DNA from: Rhea pennata | Lineage: Eukaryota; Chordata; Aves; Rheiformes; Rheidae | DNA length: 64,000 nucleotides | NCBI RefSeq assembly: GCF_028389875.1 | Contig: NC_084674.1 | Location: forward strand, 8,961,501-9,025,500 | Reading direction: 5' to 3' | In this document: positions 1 to 14,029 of the stretch, one piece after another | Layout of the letters: the number at the start of each line of letters is the position of its first letter | Position numbering within the stretch: position 1 is the stretch's first letter | Made by a program: the position numbers and the translations under genes | Notes under the pieces: model-generated | What the model saw: only the letters and a program-made list of their open reading frames with translations | Told to the model about the DNA's origin: nothing | Databases searched by the model: none

Positions 1-474
1 TCTATGCTCATGCTTGCAATCAAGGCTGAAATATGCAGCCCTCCATAACCTGAGCAGATGGCACTTTGCAAGCATGTAATTCTTCTATTTTCATTGCTGA
101 ATACTCTGCACCTTATGCTGCCAAAGTTAGGTACAGAAATCACAAACAGTGAGAAAGTATATTGTTAAGTATTGAAAATATGGGGGAAAAAGCATCGATG
201 TAATGTGCTCATGAGGGCTATAGTCTTCCTCTGCGGAGCTGTTGAATTTGCAGGGGGTCCTTGCCCTATAGCTAGAGCAGCTGGTGTGCTTGTGTGAATC
301 CATGCAGAGAAATGTGGAGAGCTTGTCCTTACGCACAGTGATCCAAATACGGAGGATACTGAGTAGCTCTGTTCTCTGGTGAGTTGAGAGGTTTTTGAAA
401 AGTAGGGTTGTGCAGTGATTTTTTTCATATTAGCTTCTCAAAGAACAACAATTTATCTTGCAGCCAGCAGACAC

Positions 475-528
<54 letters not shown>

Positions 529-3500
529 CTCTGTGCATGTGTCTGTGTTGAAAGATCTTTCTGAGATCAGTGCAATGACAACCAGTTTCTATTACTTGAC
601 GAGGAAGTTACTCATTGACCTATGACTGTCTCTAGCACATAGTAGTCCTGGCTTTGGTATCTATTAATTGCTCACTAACCCTTTGCAAACTATTTATAAA
701 TTTATCACTAATATAAAAAGTAATTAAGCAAAAAGCTGTGATTATACTAATCATTTGATGAAGTTCTACAAAATGCTAGTGAAAAGCGTTTCCCCTCAAA
801 AGAGGCACCGTTGTAGTGATAATGAGTACGTTTGTTAATCTTCTGGGCATCAGGCAGAGGAGAACACACATTTGACTGCCTACTTCTGTCAAGCTCTTTG
901 CTTCGTACTAAGGCTTCTGTAGAAAGACTTGCTCTGGGAGCCTACTACCTAGGCTTGTTCAGGCTAGGTAATAAGCATTTATAGTGGAAGATAAGATGGA
1001 AGAGACAGGCTGCCTCCTCAATCGGTAAATCACTGCAGGGGCACACACGAACTGAGCGTCTAAGTATGGGCAAGGCTCTCCTTTAGCTCCGTCCTGAAAC
1101 CAGGGGACAACTCAGTAAAAGTAATTTTCTGCCTACGTTTCAGTCTTAGGGTAACTCTACAGCAGTAGCCCCTGTGTGATGGTACTTGTTTTGTGCAGTG
1201 AGAACTACGGGTACAGGGTGAGCCTTGGGATGCCGTCGCAGAGGATGCTGCCTGTCTAATTGCACCGAGAATTTAATAGGCAATACAGGTTGAGCCATTT
1301 GCATAGCTAATAAGCAAAGATGAGAGAGAATCAGCAAAACACTAGAAAACGATCAATACCGCTTCATAGTGTAATTCGTCAGTCAAATATGCCAAGGTCC
1401 AGTCCTGATGCCGAGTCTTCTTAAATCAGGCAGCCCTCATCTTTGGTGATCCAAATGCCCAGATTCCCTGCCTGCTGGCTGAGATTATATTTAGCCACCT
1501 CTCTTAAATAAGCATGGCAAGCTTTTAGAAACAGTTTCTCATCTTGGACCTGTAGTTTTATGGTCTGAGCAACTGCAGGCTTGAACATTTGTTGGTAATA
1601 TTAATCATTTTTTACAGGTCTCACTGCAACTGTTAGTCAGATAATTAGATCAGTTGAACCTGCAAAACTATGCATGTCAATTCAGGAGAATGTTTTTAAA
1701 ATTAGTTACTGTATGTTAACATAATACACTGCATTATTTTGCTGTTTTGTCTTGTTTTAAGAGTATTAACTTATTCTTGCAACATATCCTTGCATCAGCA
1801 AAATAATGTGTTGTATAAAAGAAATATGTTTCCATGTGAATATAGTATACTGTTTACTCTAGAAGTCATATTTTATTAATACAGTGTTTTTATTAATATA
1901 ACACTGTCACTTCTTGAATTTTAATATTAAAGCCAAAGGTCCTTTGATTTATGTATTTACCATCTGGCTAAGTTATTTAAGTTGCGTTTCCTTATACATT
2001 TATATGTTGTCCACCTCTTGCTATTTCTTTATTTATTCCATATCAGTATTTTACCACTTGCACTGCCATTTCTGAAGATTTAACACTCTCAATCACTATG
2101 GAGTCTGTGAATCATTCAATAATCATGGCACCTTAGTGGGCATATACAGCATGAATGGGAACAACGGACGGGCTTGCTGCGTTAGCAAGTTCCCTTATCT
2201 GCTTACTGCTTAATAAGGAGAGCAGGCAGATCGCGTCCAGGCGAAACCGCTGAGAGGTACAGAAACAAAGGAAGACCAGAACCTAGCTTTTTTTCGCTGG
2301 TGAAGGACTTTAGATTGTGTTTTTTTCCTGATTTTATTCACAGAGGGAGAATGAGGATCCAAGTCACTATCAGTTCCCTAAGGTTTGTCACTAATGACAA
2401 ACTGAATTCTTACAGTGACATAGTTCAGATCTTTGCCTGCATTAGCAAATATTTATGCTGTATAGCCAGCAAAACCCCACTACTTTGGGTTTTGATTTAC
2501 GAAATTTATAGTAAGAAATGTTGTTCAAAATACACTTGTGACTCAAGAAAACTGCTAAGAGTGTAATATTCCTTGGAAAACAGAATATCAAATTTGATGG
2601 CTTTCCAAGGCTCTGTGTGATGCTGCCTGTGTAACAACTTCTAATTTCCTCCAGGGGAATGGGAGAGACCTTCTAAGGTGGCATGTTCTGGTGCAGTCGT
2701 TAAGACAAGGGAAATTTAAATGCTGAAGCTGTGTCCGTGCACGTTAGGAGAAAAGCTGCTAGAACAAGATGAAGCTGAAATCCTGAAGTCCTGATTCCAT
2801 TTTTACTGAGCCCAAGTAATGATCCAATAAAAATGCTATAAAAGCATATGGATTTGTTCCTGAAATGAGATTGTAAAGACCATCCATGACTCTGTCATAA
2901 TGTGCTGCACAGTATTATTATGTTAAGGCAGAAACAAAATATACTTCTGAAACTGGCTTCTTTTCTGTTAGCCAGGAAATATGGGAATTAGGTAATCGAG
3001 TTCTGTCTCTTGCTCTCCCAAACCACATGACATTTTTATTTTGTATGTAAAGTATAGCTGTGATGGGGTACTCATTAAAATAGAGCCAGACCAATTATAA
3101 CATCTAGGGACCTAACATAGGGAAATACATCAGGGTGTTTTGCAAACTCTAGGCATGCAGTGTTATTATTCTGCACGCAGTTTCCAGCGAGTATATTGCG
3201 TTAAATTGATACACTGACCCATTGTTTTAAAGATCTGCTTTTGCATAACAGTTTCACATCTGAAAATGTTTATTACAGTCATGATGCCCAACTGCACGTT
3301 TCATAAATTAACCTTTGAATGTCTTAATCACCTCGTGGCCCATTTCCAGCCAAGAAACATTCGTGTACCAATCCTGGATTTATTAAATGCAATTCATTCG
3401 CAGTTCACGTACATAGATTTGAGCATACCTGCAGGACTCGTTTTCTCTGCTCACAAGACTCCCCAGGCAGGATCAGGGCACTGGTCTTTGGTTAGGAAGA

Positions 3501-4128
3501 ACCTTGTGGTTCCCCACTTTGTTGCTGCAGATGAGCCCATGTTTTTTATCTGGACAGCACAAGAAAAACAGGAAGTTCTTGGAATTAAATCCTGACTCCA
3601 CTGAATTCAGTGGCAAGAAAAACTTCTATGGACTACAGCAGGGCTAGAATTTCCAACTCTGTGTTTATTATTTTGAATCCTTATCAAGAGAAACATTCCA
3701 ATTTTTCTAGTAGATCTCTTAGTGTAGCTATTTCACGTATCCATTCTACCTACCAGAGTATGTAGGAACTGAGATTTGCTTGCTTATGAGATAGCTGTTT
3801 TCCAGTAAAGGCTGATCTCTGCACTTTTGAAATGATATTAGGACTTGAAAGTTTTTGTGTGGGTGTTTGAGTACTCTGTTAATTTGCTACTTTGTGATTC
3901 CTCTTCTTCCGTTCTGTTTTTTTAAGTAACTTGCTTTTTATTGCAGACTGCAAAAACAGTGCACTTAAGCTTCCATACTCATGCTTCTTTCTGAAATGTT
4001 TTGCTTTATTTTTTTAACTGTTGTCGTGCTGTGAACTTTGCAGATTTGTTTATGAGTGTCATGTGCTTCTGCTACATCTGCATTGTCACTGTTATGGTAT
4101 TTTTTCTTTCTGTCTGTTTCTTCCACAG
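1..4128 (+). other. CADPS intron (3' portion), no exon recognised
   Basis: This AT-rich sequence lies upstream of the first recognisable CADPS exon and ends in a pyrimidine-rich tract plus CACAG acceptor. It holds a (GT)n microsatellite at about 477-526 and long AT-rich stretches (about 1600-2100). A 109-codon open frame at 3266-3595 has no recognisable homology, no splice support and no conserved pattern, and I treat it as chance. No RNA gene was recognised. Confidence 0.7.
477..526. repeat. (GT)n microsatellite
   Basis: An uninterrupted GT dinucleotide run of about 50 bases in CADPS intronic sequence, read directly from the sequence. It is expected to be length-polymorphic. Confidence 0.97.
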
Positions 4129-4275
4129 GAGTTTAACAAGTAATCTGCCCAATGTGAATCTACCAAATGTGAATCTCCCTAAAGTACCAAATCTACCAGT
4201 TAACATCCCGCTAGGCATCCCACAAATGCCTAGCTTTTCTGCACCGTCATGGATGGCTGCTATTTATGATTCTGA
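4129..4275 (+). CDS. CADPS: CADPS coding exon (first seen), 147 nt
   Basis: The acceptor is TTCCACAG at 4121-4128 and the donor is GTGTGT from 4276. The first base completes an Arg codon from the preceding exon and the last two bases start an Asp codon. The exon encodes a short Asn-Leu-Pro-Val repeat ([16 protein letters not shown]) followed by [24 protein letters not shown]. This proline-rich linker precedes the C-terminal helical region of CAPS1. Reading through the donor meets a stop at 4295-4297, so intron retention would truncate the protein. The Asn-Leu-Pro repeat is almost identical to mammalian CADPS as I remember it. The exon is a multiple of three, so skipping would keep the frame. 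Confidence 0.95.
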
Positions 4276-7200
4276 GTGTGTATTCAGTTCAAATTAGATC
4301 TCATTTAAATTTAAAGTAATCTTGGCATGGATATGTATTGTTTGTTTCTGTGCATTATATAAAACTTTAGAGAGTGATACAGTTAATTAGACGTTTCCTG
4401 AATGAGACACTCGTGAATTTCTGGCATGCGTATTTTGAGAGGTTTTTGTTTAAATCTTTAAAATTTATGTGACACCCACTGAGAGTTTGAGCAAATATCT
4501 TGCTTTACAAAATAACTGTCGATAACGGGGCATGGTCTGAATGACATATGAACCACAAAGCATATAATGTGAGATAATGTGTCTCAGCAAAGAGTTTTGT
4601 CCAAAAGATAAGATGAACCAATTTCTGTGGACCAGATGTAGATCTAAATGTGAATTTTGTTTAATGCAAGCTCCACATTCCCCAGATGATAATTTTTATC
4701 TGAATTTTGATGAAACAGTTTACCAAAGAGGACCACACACTGCGACTGTTCCTATTCAGTTGGTGGGAGGCTCCAGATTGCAGCTAAATTTCATAGCCTG
4801 AATAATCCAATGGCCAACTAAAGAAATATAACTTTAATGTCAGCTTTAGATTGTAGCTTAGGAAATTTAGATTGTGGCTTAGGCACACAGGAGCCTTGTA
4901 GGAGCCTTGTTGCTCTTCCCATTGCCTTTCAGAGTGTCCCTGGATGTGCACATAGTACTCAGGAGGAAGGTACTGCAAACCTCTGGGCTCAGCATAAGTT
5001 CAGCAACTTCTGTTTTCATAGCAGATTTCCATTAAAAGTCCCAGCCACTGAGCAGCACAGAGGGCGGCACACAGAGGAATAAACCAGTTCCTCTGCATTC
5101 AAAGTAGCTGTTCTCCTGAGAGCTCCAAGCACAAAAGCTGATACCTCACCAGTTCTCCTTGCAAATTCCCACAGGATTATTCAGGATCATGCCGACACAG
5201 GATGGTCTCAGCCAGCCATTCCCCTAGCCCCAGAGCTGACAGCACCCATGGGGTGTGGAGCTGCCTTGTGCCCTCCTGCAGGCTCACGGTGATGAGCCTT
5301 CCCATATTCTGCTGCACCGCCCCATGCCTAAGTGCTCCAGCTCCTCAGGCTCCACGTTGTCCCACAGCGAATCCAGACCCCCAGCAGCAGCTTGAGGAAC
5401 CAAGCTGTGACCAGCACACAGCCAAAAAAACTCTTTTTCTGGTTCCTTTTTCCCTGGCCTCTCTCCTCTCTTAGAAGTTAAGACACAGGGAAGCCTCCAA
5501 AGCTCCCCTACAAAGCAGGAGGGTATCGGTTCACGGTAGCATCCTCACTCAAGGGAGTTACAGGCGAGTGCACACTGCTCTTTCTCTAGGCACTTGCTCC
5601 TGGCACGTGCTCGTCCTCCATCAGGGCTGATGGGTGCTGACAGCGGCCACTGGAGAGTGGCAGCAGGGTCAAGGGAGCCAGAAGTTAGGCAACACCCTCA
5701 ATTACATCTACACCTGGAGTCCACCACACTGCCTCTGCTGCGCGCAAGCTTGGTTGGAAAGTAGTGGTAGTGCACGAGAAGTAAAGCAAACACTGATGTT
5801 TTCTCTTTCAACAACTTTAAAATAACTTTTAAAACATCAACACAGTCATTTATGTGTCAAAGCTATACAACTCATATTCATGCTAAGATAGCTGTGTTAA
5901 AGGCTAGACTAGGCAGTTGTCTGTAAATAATTACTTGGAAGTTTTAATCTTTTTCTCTGTGCATGCTTTGTGGTATTGCTCTTGAAAAGATAAGAATCAT
6001 GTCATGACAGAAAACTGGGTAAGCTCTCTGAAAATGTGAAACTTGAGCATAAAAGGCATGTCACAAGGTGCAGTGAGTGACTGTGGAGCTCACAAACAAA
6101 ATGTTAAGAGTGTACCTTGGAAATACATATAATACATTGTTTACTTGTACGGAGCCCAAATGGGTGTCAAAATATTGCTGTAGTAAATACTAATAATTAT
6201 TGCATTTGTACGTGTTTAATTATTTAAAATATAAATTCGTGCAGTTCCAAAACTGAGTTTAGACTACCAAAAAGTTACTTATACCCAAGTGCAGGTTTGA
6301 ACCAGGAGAAACTAAAAAGTGGTGGCTAGGTGAACACTTGATGCTGTTTCACAAACTTGTCCTCCGATAAAAGACACAGTTAAAGGAAATGCCTGATTCT
6401 TTATCTTTTCATTTTCCTGGTTTCCTTTTATTCACTCTTCCCTTCCATCAAGGACATGTTACCTGTCGCTTAGTGTCAGATACATTTATTTTACGATAGA
6501 GATTATTCATTCTTTATATTGTTACCTCTGTGAGCCCAGGACCCCATAGGACCCCTCTAGCATGTTGGGAATTTGGGTTTCACCTTGCAGTAGCCCTGTA
6601 TGCATTAGCTCTGATTTCCTCTAGCATTAACTCAATGCAGCTGGCATCTGTCACAATAGAAACACCCTCCCTCATCTGTTTCTATAGATGATGTCGGCAC
6701 AAGTGGTAATGCATGGTGTGTTAAATATCTTATGAATTACTGTGTTAGCATTAGTGGTATGCGAGGAGGGGGTTGAAACTCTTGAAGCTCCCTCGGTAAT
6801 TGTTCTGCCAAAAAAGTGAGAAGAGGGGGAGAGAAAAGGGTTACGGACGCATAAATTTCTCCGCACAAACAGAGCACAATCAAGGCCTGTGTTTTTATTC
6901 TGTAAGTGGAGGTTTGAGATATGATTATACTGTGAAAAGCACCACGGTAGCTACACACTGCAGGGCCAAAGAGCTCCATCTGGACAGAGGTGTCGGTAAG
7001 AGACTCTATGCTTTGGAGAGAAATTCAGAGTTTTGTGACAGATCAAAGATGTTGCAAAGTAAATCCAAAAGCCCAGAAATCTGTTGTCCTACAGATGCCT
7101 TTGCAAGAGGCAGATCTGCAAAATGGTGCAGCAGTCAATCCAGCCAAAGCTCCTGGATATGAGATGTCTAGGGTCCTTAGTTCAATTGACTTACTCCGAT

Positions 7201-7736
7201 TTTTTTCCAGCTGTTCAAGAGATAAAGTGTGTCCTCGCTCACCACTTGTTAGCACTGTCCCTTACCTGGAAACGGGGATCCCCCCAGGGGGGCCAAGGCA
7301 AACTAGCTGTATAAACTGGAGGGGGGTGAATTGCATGAAACCCTAAATTTTAATAACTGCATACTTTCTAGTATGGTAGTTATTATTAAACAGGGATTTT
7401 CTGCCACAATTTCTAGCCTTAATTCTTAATAATCACGTACATTAATGTGGTTATTAACTAAGGCTGATTTTTACCATACACACATTCTTCCTGTTAATAT
7501 GTGTAATTCATAATGTTGTCTTATTCATCTGGTCTGGAAAGCTTTGTGGGTTATGACAGCAAGGTAGATTAGGCAACTGTATGGTAAAACTCAAAATCCT
7601 GATGGTGGAGATTGCCAGCGTTGTCCTGTGTATGAAACTACTGTCTGCTCCACGCCTGTTACAGGAATGGTCTCCACATCAGGGTACACAAAGTCTGATG
7701 CCACTTATGACTTTTGTTTCCGTTTTACCCTGCCAG
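4276..7736 (+). other. CADPS intron
   Basis: This 3.46-kb intron contains a small local duplication at 4846-4882 (TTAGATTGTRGCTTAGG twice) followed by AGGAGCCTTGT twice (about 4889-4910). The section at 5200-5420 is moderately GC-rich. I see no gene, RNA or transposon with confidence. Confidence 0.7.
4846..4910. repeat. Two short tandem duplications
   Basis: A 17-base unit with one mismatch is present twice (4846-4862 and 4866-4882), followed by an 11-base unit AGGAGCCTTGT repeated back to back. This looks like local replication slippage in an intron, with no evident function. Confidence 0.75.
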
Positions 7737-7892
7737 CAACGGATCAGGCACTTCGGAAGATCTTTTCTGGAAACTCGATGCCCTGCAGACCTTCATTCGA
7801 GATTTGCACTGGCCTGAGGAGGAGTTTGGAAAACACTTAGAGCAACGCTTGAAGCTTATGGCAAGTGACATGATCGAGTCCTGCGTGAAGAG
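7737..7892 (+). CDS. CADPS: CADPS coding exon, 156 nt
   Basis: The acceptor is CTGCCAG ending at 7736 and the donor is GTACGTGT from 7893. The first C completes the Asp codon begun in the preceding exon, and the last two bases (AG) start an Arg codon. It encodes [19 protein letters not shown], then an Arg-Asp-Leu-His-Trp-Pro-Glu-Glu-Glu stretch and the helix ending in SDMIESCVK. This is part of the C-terminal MUN-type helical region used in vesicle priming. It is essentially invariant with mammalian CADPS as I recall it, consistent with strong constraint. Confidence 0.97.
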
Positions 7893-10620
7893 GTACGTGT
7901 GCTCAAAGCCACTGGGCAGCTTCCTCAAAGGAGCTCACAAAGGGCATCATTTTTTCTGTCTTATTGGCAATGCAGTGTTTTGTCTTTCAGCTTCACTTCA
8001 GCCATCATTTATTAGCGACCGTGAGTCATTTCTGCCCAGCACAGCTTGGTGGAAAGCCACCTATGACTGTCCGTTCTGGGCTCTCCCAAGCAAGCCTTTG
8101 TCTGCTCAGGCTCTGGAGAGCACAAACACTAACTACCCAGCAATAAATCACCTACTATTTCAGTCTGTATGGGGTGTTCCTTGTTGTTGGGGGCCTCACA
8201 TGAGGACAAGTCCTTTTAATGCAGTTTGGTGTCAGTGGGGTTGAGTGCTGAAGGCATAGCCCTGAGATCCCAGCACCCACGTGAGAACCACAGATGCATG
8301 AAAAAAAATAAGCTAAATATAATCACGAAAAGGGCGTATTGTGAAGCAAGGCACCCAGGCCTCCCTAGGTTTGATTGAGAGCAGCCGTTATATCAGCTGC
8401 CACATTATGATGGTTACCTGCAGAACTTCAAAGCAGAGAGGTTTCCTTTAAAAAAACTTCTAAATGTACGAGCAGCTGTCATTCTGAAAACAAAATGTTA
8501 AGTTTTGATTATCAAACTTCTGTAGTTATTTATGTTCATTTGGCTTCAGAGTTGATTAGGCAGGAGGAAGAAATGAATGTTGCATTCTCTGTTGCACAAA
8601 AAATTAATGGCCAAAGAGAAGCACCAAAGGAAGAACGCGTGCCTATTACAGCTAGCATGTGCTAATAATAGCCCTGGGTTGTGTGATGTGGCTGTTCTGT
8701 AGCACAGTTATCTGGCCACTCTGCAAATGCAAGCGTGGGATTTATTGTTCACAAGTTCCTCGCAGTCTGGATATACAACGTCAGCATCCGAGAAGGCACG
8801 TTCGGTCCCTGCGATCGAGGCAGTAGACTCACACATTGGAACACAGACAGTTTGAGACTTGCTCTTGCCATCCTGGAATAACACCCAGTAAATTTTAAGT
8901 GCAACACAGTGGTTGCAATGTCTTTTGCATTGAGCAGGTTACCATTTATTGCTGCAGCTGGTCTTTAGTCCTTTCACTGGCATGAGAGCTGAGTTTCGGT
9001 TGTGTTTCAGTTGTCTGACCATTCTTTAAGAGCAAGCCGAGCGATGTTTGGGGTTCTGTAAACAGCAAATGCTCTATTTGAGACAAAGTGGGGTTATTCC
9101 TGCAGCAACGTGGATGCTGATTTGCAATCTGAAGTGATAAATGTAGTTCTTCGGCACTTGGGCTCAGCTCTGTGCTACTCCGTGCTTTGCTTCCACCTGG
9201 CTCCCTGAAGGCCGTCTGTGCGCACAGCCTGGAGCTCTGCTATCTGATATGCCACCCAATTCCATGAGCATAATGCTTATTTTCTTTTTTTAAAAAAAAA
9301 TGGTACTGGACACCTTTGCTTCATTTTTAATAAGTATATTGTAAATACCTTTGCCTGTAGTGTAGTTTTAACTAATGATCTACAGAACTAAGAAAGGCTA
9401 GCTGAGATAACTCAGAAAAATAAGCAAGTTTCTGGGTACATCTGAAGAAAGGCTTGTGTGCTTGAAAGCTGGGGCTTTTTTCCCAAGTGCTTCAACCTTT
9501 TAAAAATATATTACCCCTCTAAAAACCTGGCCCAGCTTAAAATGCTGTGACTAAATATAATGATTCTGAACATAAGTAAGTAAGAACATGCTCATCTCTG
9601 CTAGGAGATGGAAAATCCCAGTCACTTGTGGTCCCTTCAGTAATTATCAAGATTTTAGTCCCCGAGTCCAGGCTAAATCTGGCACTGGTAATTAAATCAG
9701 TTCAAATGCCACTGCTGATGTAAACCAATATGCTGCTTTCCCTATTTATATCACCTGCAAACAGGGCCTGGCTAAGGTTTCTTTAGCAATTTCGGTTTGA
9801 CACAACATTTTCTTCGCGTCTGTCTCTAAACCGTTGAATACCATTGAGCAGGCACCGCACCTTCCACACTCGGTTGTATTTCAGTGCTGTCAGGAAAGCA
9901 GTCCGTGCAAGAAGGGCTCATTTTTGCTAACGAATCCAGGCAGGAGGACGTAGGTACCAGCTTAGATCTGATCGCAAGGAGGAGAGTTTCTCATTTGTAA
10001 ATTGTTTTTCATTTACATAATCCTTGGGGGATCTTCCAAGATTAAAGTTATTCCTAAACTGCAGCTGATACTAAGTACATATTCTTCAGATAATTCACTT
10101 CTATAAACTTATGAGAGAATTAAGAAGTTTTGCCAACCGGATACATCAGGTAGATGTAAAAACAGAATGATTTGGTAGTGTCCTTCAGGCCAAGAAATGA
10201 ACAAATTTGTCCTTTGTAGTTTGTATTGTGCAGCAGTAGGAACTTCCTTCAATGCATCAGGCTTGCTATTTGTCTGTGTTTCCACTGTGATTATAAATTA
10301 GCTGATGCAACCAATTTATAGGTGTGCATTGACACTGCTGTTCGTAACGTCATCACACTGTTTATCAAGCATGAGAAAGTCATAGTTTCTCTGAAACTGT
10401 TCCACACTTTATAAATAGTAGGTATTCTGTAAAGCATGTTTCGTTTTAAACTGGAAAATCATTTTTAGTAAAAGCATGTTGGTAACAATTGTACTCTAAC
10501 ACTCCCAGCAGCATTCAGCTTTGCCTTTTGTTGACTCTTCTAAGCATTGTGTTTCACTTTGTTACTAGCTTCAGTATTTGAAAAAGCAACTAAAACATCT
10601 TTTCCTACTTTCTTTAATAG
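7893..10620 (+). other. CADPS intron
   Basis: This 2.7-kb intron is AT-rich from 9280 onward, with short TAAT-containing stretches around 9980-10140. Open frames running on from the upstream exon (to about 8244) have no family features. No RNA or mobile element was recognised. Confidence 0.7.
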
Positions 10621-10768
10621 AACCAGGATTGCATTCGAAGTAAAGCTGCAAAAAACGAGCCGATCAACAGATTTCCGGGTCCCTCAATCAATATGCACCA
10701 TGTTTAATGTCATGGTGGATGCGAAAGCTCAGTCAACAAAGCTTTGCAGTATGGAAATGGGCCAAGAG
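10621..10768 (+). CDS. CADPS: CADPS coding exon, 148 nt
   Basis: The acceptor is TTTAATAG ending at 10620 and the donor is GTAAAAAT from 10769. The first A completes AGA (Arg), and the exon closes on a full GAG codon. It encodes [20 protein letters not shown], then [19 protein letters not shown] and [10 protein letters not shown]. The residues match the CAPS1 MUN-domain core and the surrounding open frame beyond the donor is intronic. The join to the next exon gives MGQE-HQYHSK. Some vertebrate isoforms may carry extra residues at this junction, but I could not find such an exon in the following intron. Confidence 0.97.
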
Positions 10769-13700
10769 GTAAAAATTCAGGTTCTTCTTTTCACAGAATT
10801 TAAAGGCAGTGTCATGAAATTTCCTATCTCCTGTTCTGCTAGTTTCAGAGATGTTGTATCAGTTACGGATTTAGCCTTCAATATAGAGTGTGCCGGTGAA
10901 TATGCAGGGGGGAATTCTCAGAGAAATCTAATGAATATAAACAGTCAGAATCCCTGTCATACAGAAGTGATTTTTTGCAAGGACTGTGGTATGCATAAGG
11001 TGTCTCTAAAGCCTGCTGCTGCATGATAACCATATTTATTGAGTCATTAATTCCACCTTGGAGCCAGCTGTAGGCAACAGACTTCTTGTCTGTGACTATT
11101 TTCTATAGCCAAACCTCAGGAAAACAGAAGTGCCACATTGTTGCTGTGATTCTTGTAAAAAAAAAAAAAATTGCAAAAAGTAGATTGAAAATTCCAGGTG
11201 AGGTGACTTCCTTGAATATTGGCTATAATCAACAAGTTTGGTGAGCCTAGATTTCCAGGTTTTTAATGACTCAAGTTGTCAAATAACAAACCTGTTTTAA
11301 TTATTGGTGTTATATTTTTTCTTCTGAAGTCATTGTTGCAGCTTGAAGTTTCCATGAATTGATCTGTGAGTTAGAAAGACATGCTAAATTGGTCTAGATT
11401 GAATGCATCACAATGATCATTTTGTTACAGTGGCTTGAAGCCAAATTAAATATTCATATAACGGTCCAGAATAAATTCACAAATACCGTTTGGCTCTCCT
11501 ATCTCACTGCTTGTCAGCATTTCCTATATAAGCTCTTTCACTACAACTTTGCATGGTCAGATTTTACAGTAAATCACTGCAAGTTGTTTGTTCTTTTTTT
11601 TTCTAACCTCATCCTGATCTCTGCTCCTCTGTGAGGGCTAGCTCCAAAGGCCACTGGATGCAGCAGGGATCCCTGCCCTGACATCAGTGGAGTTTGTATC
11701 AGGCCCAACTTTTCCTTTTAATTTTTTTTACACGTTTCGATTGTGACATTTTATTTGTGACAGTCACTTTGCAAGAGAGGTTTCAGACTGCTTGTCATCA
11801 GGTTCTTCCCTCATCCTCTGGGTCAGCTGAGGGCAGATTCTCAGCAGGCTGTTGTTGTCGGAGCACGGTTTCCTGATCCTTTATTCGTGCCATTTGTATC
11901 TCCCCCAGTCACTCAGCCCCCAGCTGCCTCCATCATCTGCCCCCACTTTGGCTGGGAGAGCCACAGCTGCAGGGCTCCCCGCTGCAAACCAGGACCAAGC
12001 CCTTCGAATTACCCTGCCACCATCCCTGGGACAGTGAAGTTTTGGAGATCAGCCCGACTCCAAATACCATGACAGGGCAAGTTTGTTTTATTAATAAAAT
12101 CAGTGGGTTTATTATTCAGATAACACCACCCTGATAAGCTTAGCTGCATCTGGGTCTAGCATGACCAGACCCTCACTGTATCTTCCCACATTAACTTATG
12201 ATGCTCTGTAGTAACCACAGTTTGCTCTGAATTTTGAGCATCGGTTGCATGGCACATTTGGCCCTAGCCAAGTTACAAGTCAAAGGAGATCAAGCAGCAG
12301 TCCAGCTGTTTCTGCACGGCTCCCGTCAGCCCCCGGCATTAGCGCTCATCTCGGGAAATCTGCGTGTGCCTATGGCAGCTCCAAGACAGCAGCACCACTG
12401 CGGCAAGTCGCTGTGCTGTGAGGTTTTTAACAAATAGCTGAACTAATAGACCTGTAAAGCAGATGTAAATTATCAGTGCATAACTTACCATTTAGGGCAG
12501 CAATGTTTTATATCCCCTCCCTTCTTCTTTTCTTCCTTTTAATGAGTTTTCCTTCCTCCCCCTCCGTTTGCTCATGTCGCTCCATATTTTGGCTGCCTCC
12601 ATCTCCTCTTCTTGAAGCTTTGAAAACCTGTGCATTGAGATGTTCATCTGTAATTAGAGTCCACAGGAGGTGGACAAAATGCCACCCCAGCTCTTGCAGT
12701 CCCCCTGAGACAGTCGGACAACAGGGAGACGAGAAACCAGCTTTTGAGTCTGTGTCTTCCCCGCCAGTTCGGCCCAGTGGGCATTAGGTGCGTGCAGCAC
12801 TGGGTCCCCCTGCCCTTGCCACCAACGGGGCCACCAGCAGCCCCTGGCCCTGGGCACTGCCACTGCCACCGGAGCGTCTTCTCGCCCGCAGCCGGCGGCA
12901 GTGGCAGCGTGCCCAGAGACTGTGATCCCCCTTGCAGACGGTTCAAAAACAGCAAAAAGGGCTAAAATTGTCAAAGAGACTGTTTGCACATCCGAGTTTG
13001 CTCAGACCTAGCCAAGGGAGACATTTTGATTGGAAACAAACCATTGATTTTTATCACTGTCAAAGCTGTACGTGGGCAGCGAGACAGACTCTCTCAACGC
13101 ATTCTTTGACCTCACTTCTATCATTTCCCTCCCACCCTAATGGCCCTTTCTTTTAAGACTACCTTCGGTTATATTCACTTTAACAAATATGTGAATGCAT
13201 TTTCAGACTATTACCCTGCGAAACAAACACCCATCATTTCATTTCCATTTCCTTGTCTCTAAAGGCAGCTGTTAAAACATTTGGTAAACATACTTTACCA
13301 TCTTAAATATTTATTTTTCCTCTGAATTTTTAATACATCTAAGGGGATAAATGTATGTATTAAATGTTTCTCAGTTGGTCTAGTATGTTTCTATTTAATA
13401 TCCAAGGTCAGATGGTCCTTAGAGAAATACAACGTACACACAATCTGTTACATGACAAGGCAAGATACTCATCACATAAAGTCAAGTTGAATCATTGTAG
13501 TGCACTGATTATGGATTGTAATAATTGAGCTAATAGAAAACTATGATGAACTCGATCAAAAGTTGTGATTACACTGAGTAAAGCAAACCAGTTACGTGAT
13601 CTTTAACCCCAGGCATTTTCATAAGAAATGTAAAAGGAGCTGTTAGAAGCTCTAGCTCATGAGCCAGACTTCTATAAAAGAAGCACTAGACAGTCATTTT

Positions 13701-14029
13701 GCAGAACACAGCCTTGTCTTACCCCATCCTGGACGAGAGCTTTTCCTAAGGGGGGCATGCAAGTGCAGCTCCAGTGCATGCAGTGCAGCACGTGCATCTT
13801 CACAGAGCTGAGGATCATAAGGGTAAGAAGCAGAACTAGTGCAGCATGCTGGGTCGCACCCTGCTTCACTGTTTGCCCTGGCGCCGGGCAGCTTCCACAT
13901 CTGAACTTGCTCCAGAGTTTCTAGCCTCTGTTGGGACCGAGCGGTCTGAGTCCTAGAGACACCGCCACGGTGCGTGCTCAGCTATGGAGGGCCCTTTCCT
14001 GCTGTCATTCCTTCCTCTCAATGCTGCAT

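Noticed and set aside
3266..3595. 109-codon open frame considered as a further CADPS exon or separate gene
   Set aside because: The translation does not match CADPS, and I found no consensus splice sites in a compatible phase and no recognisable family.
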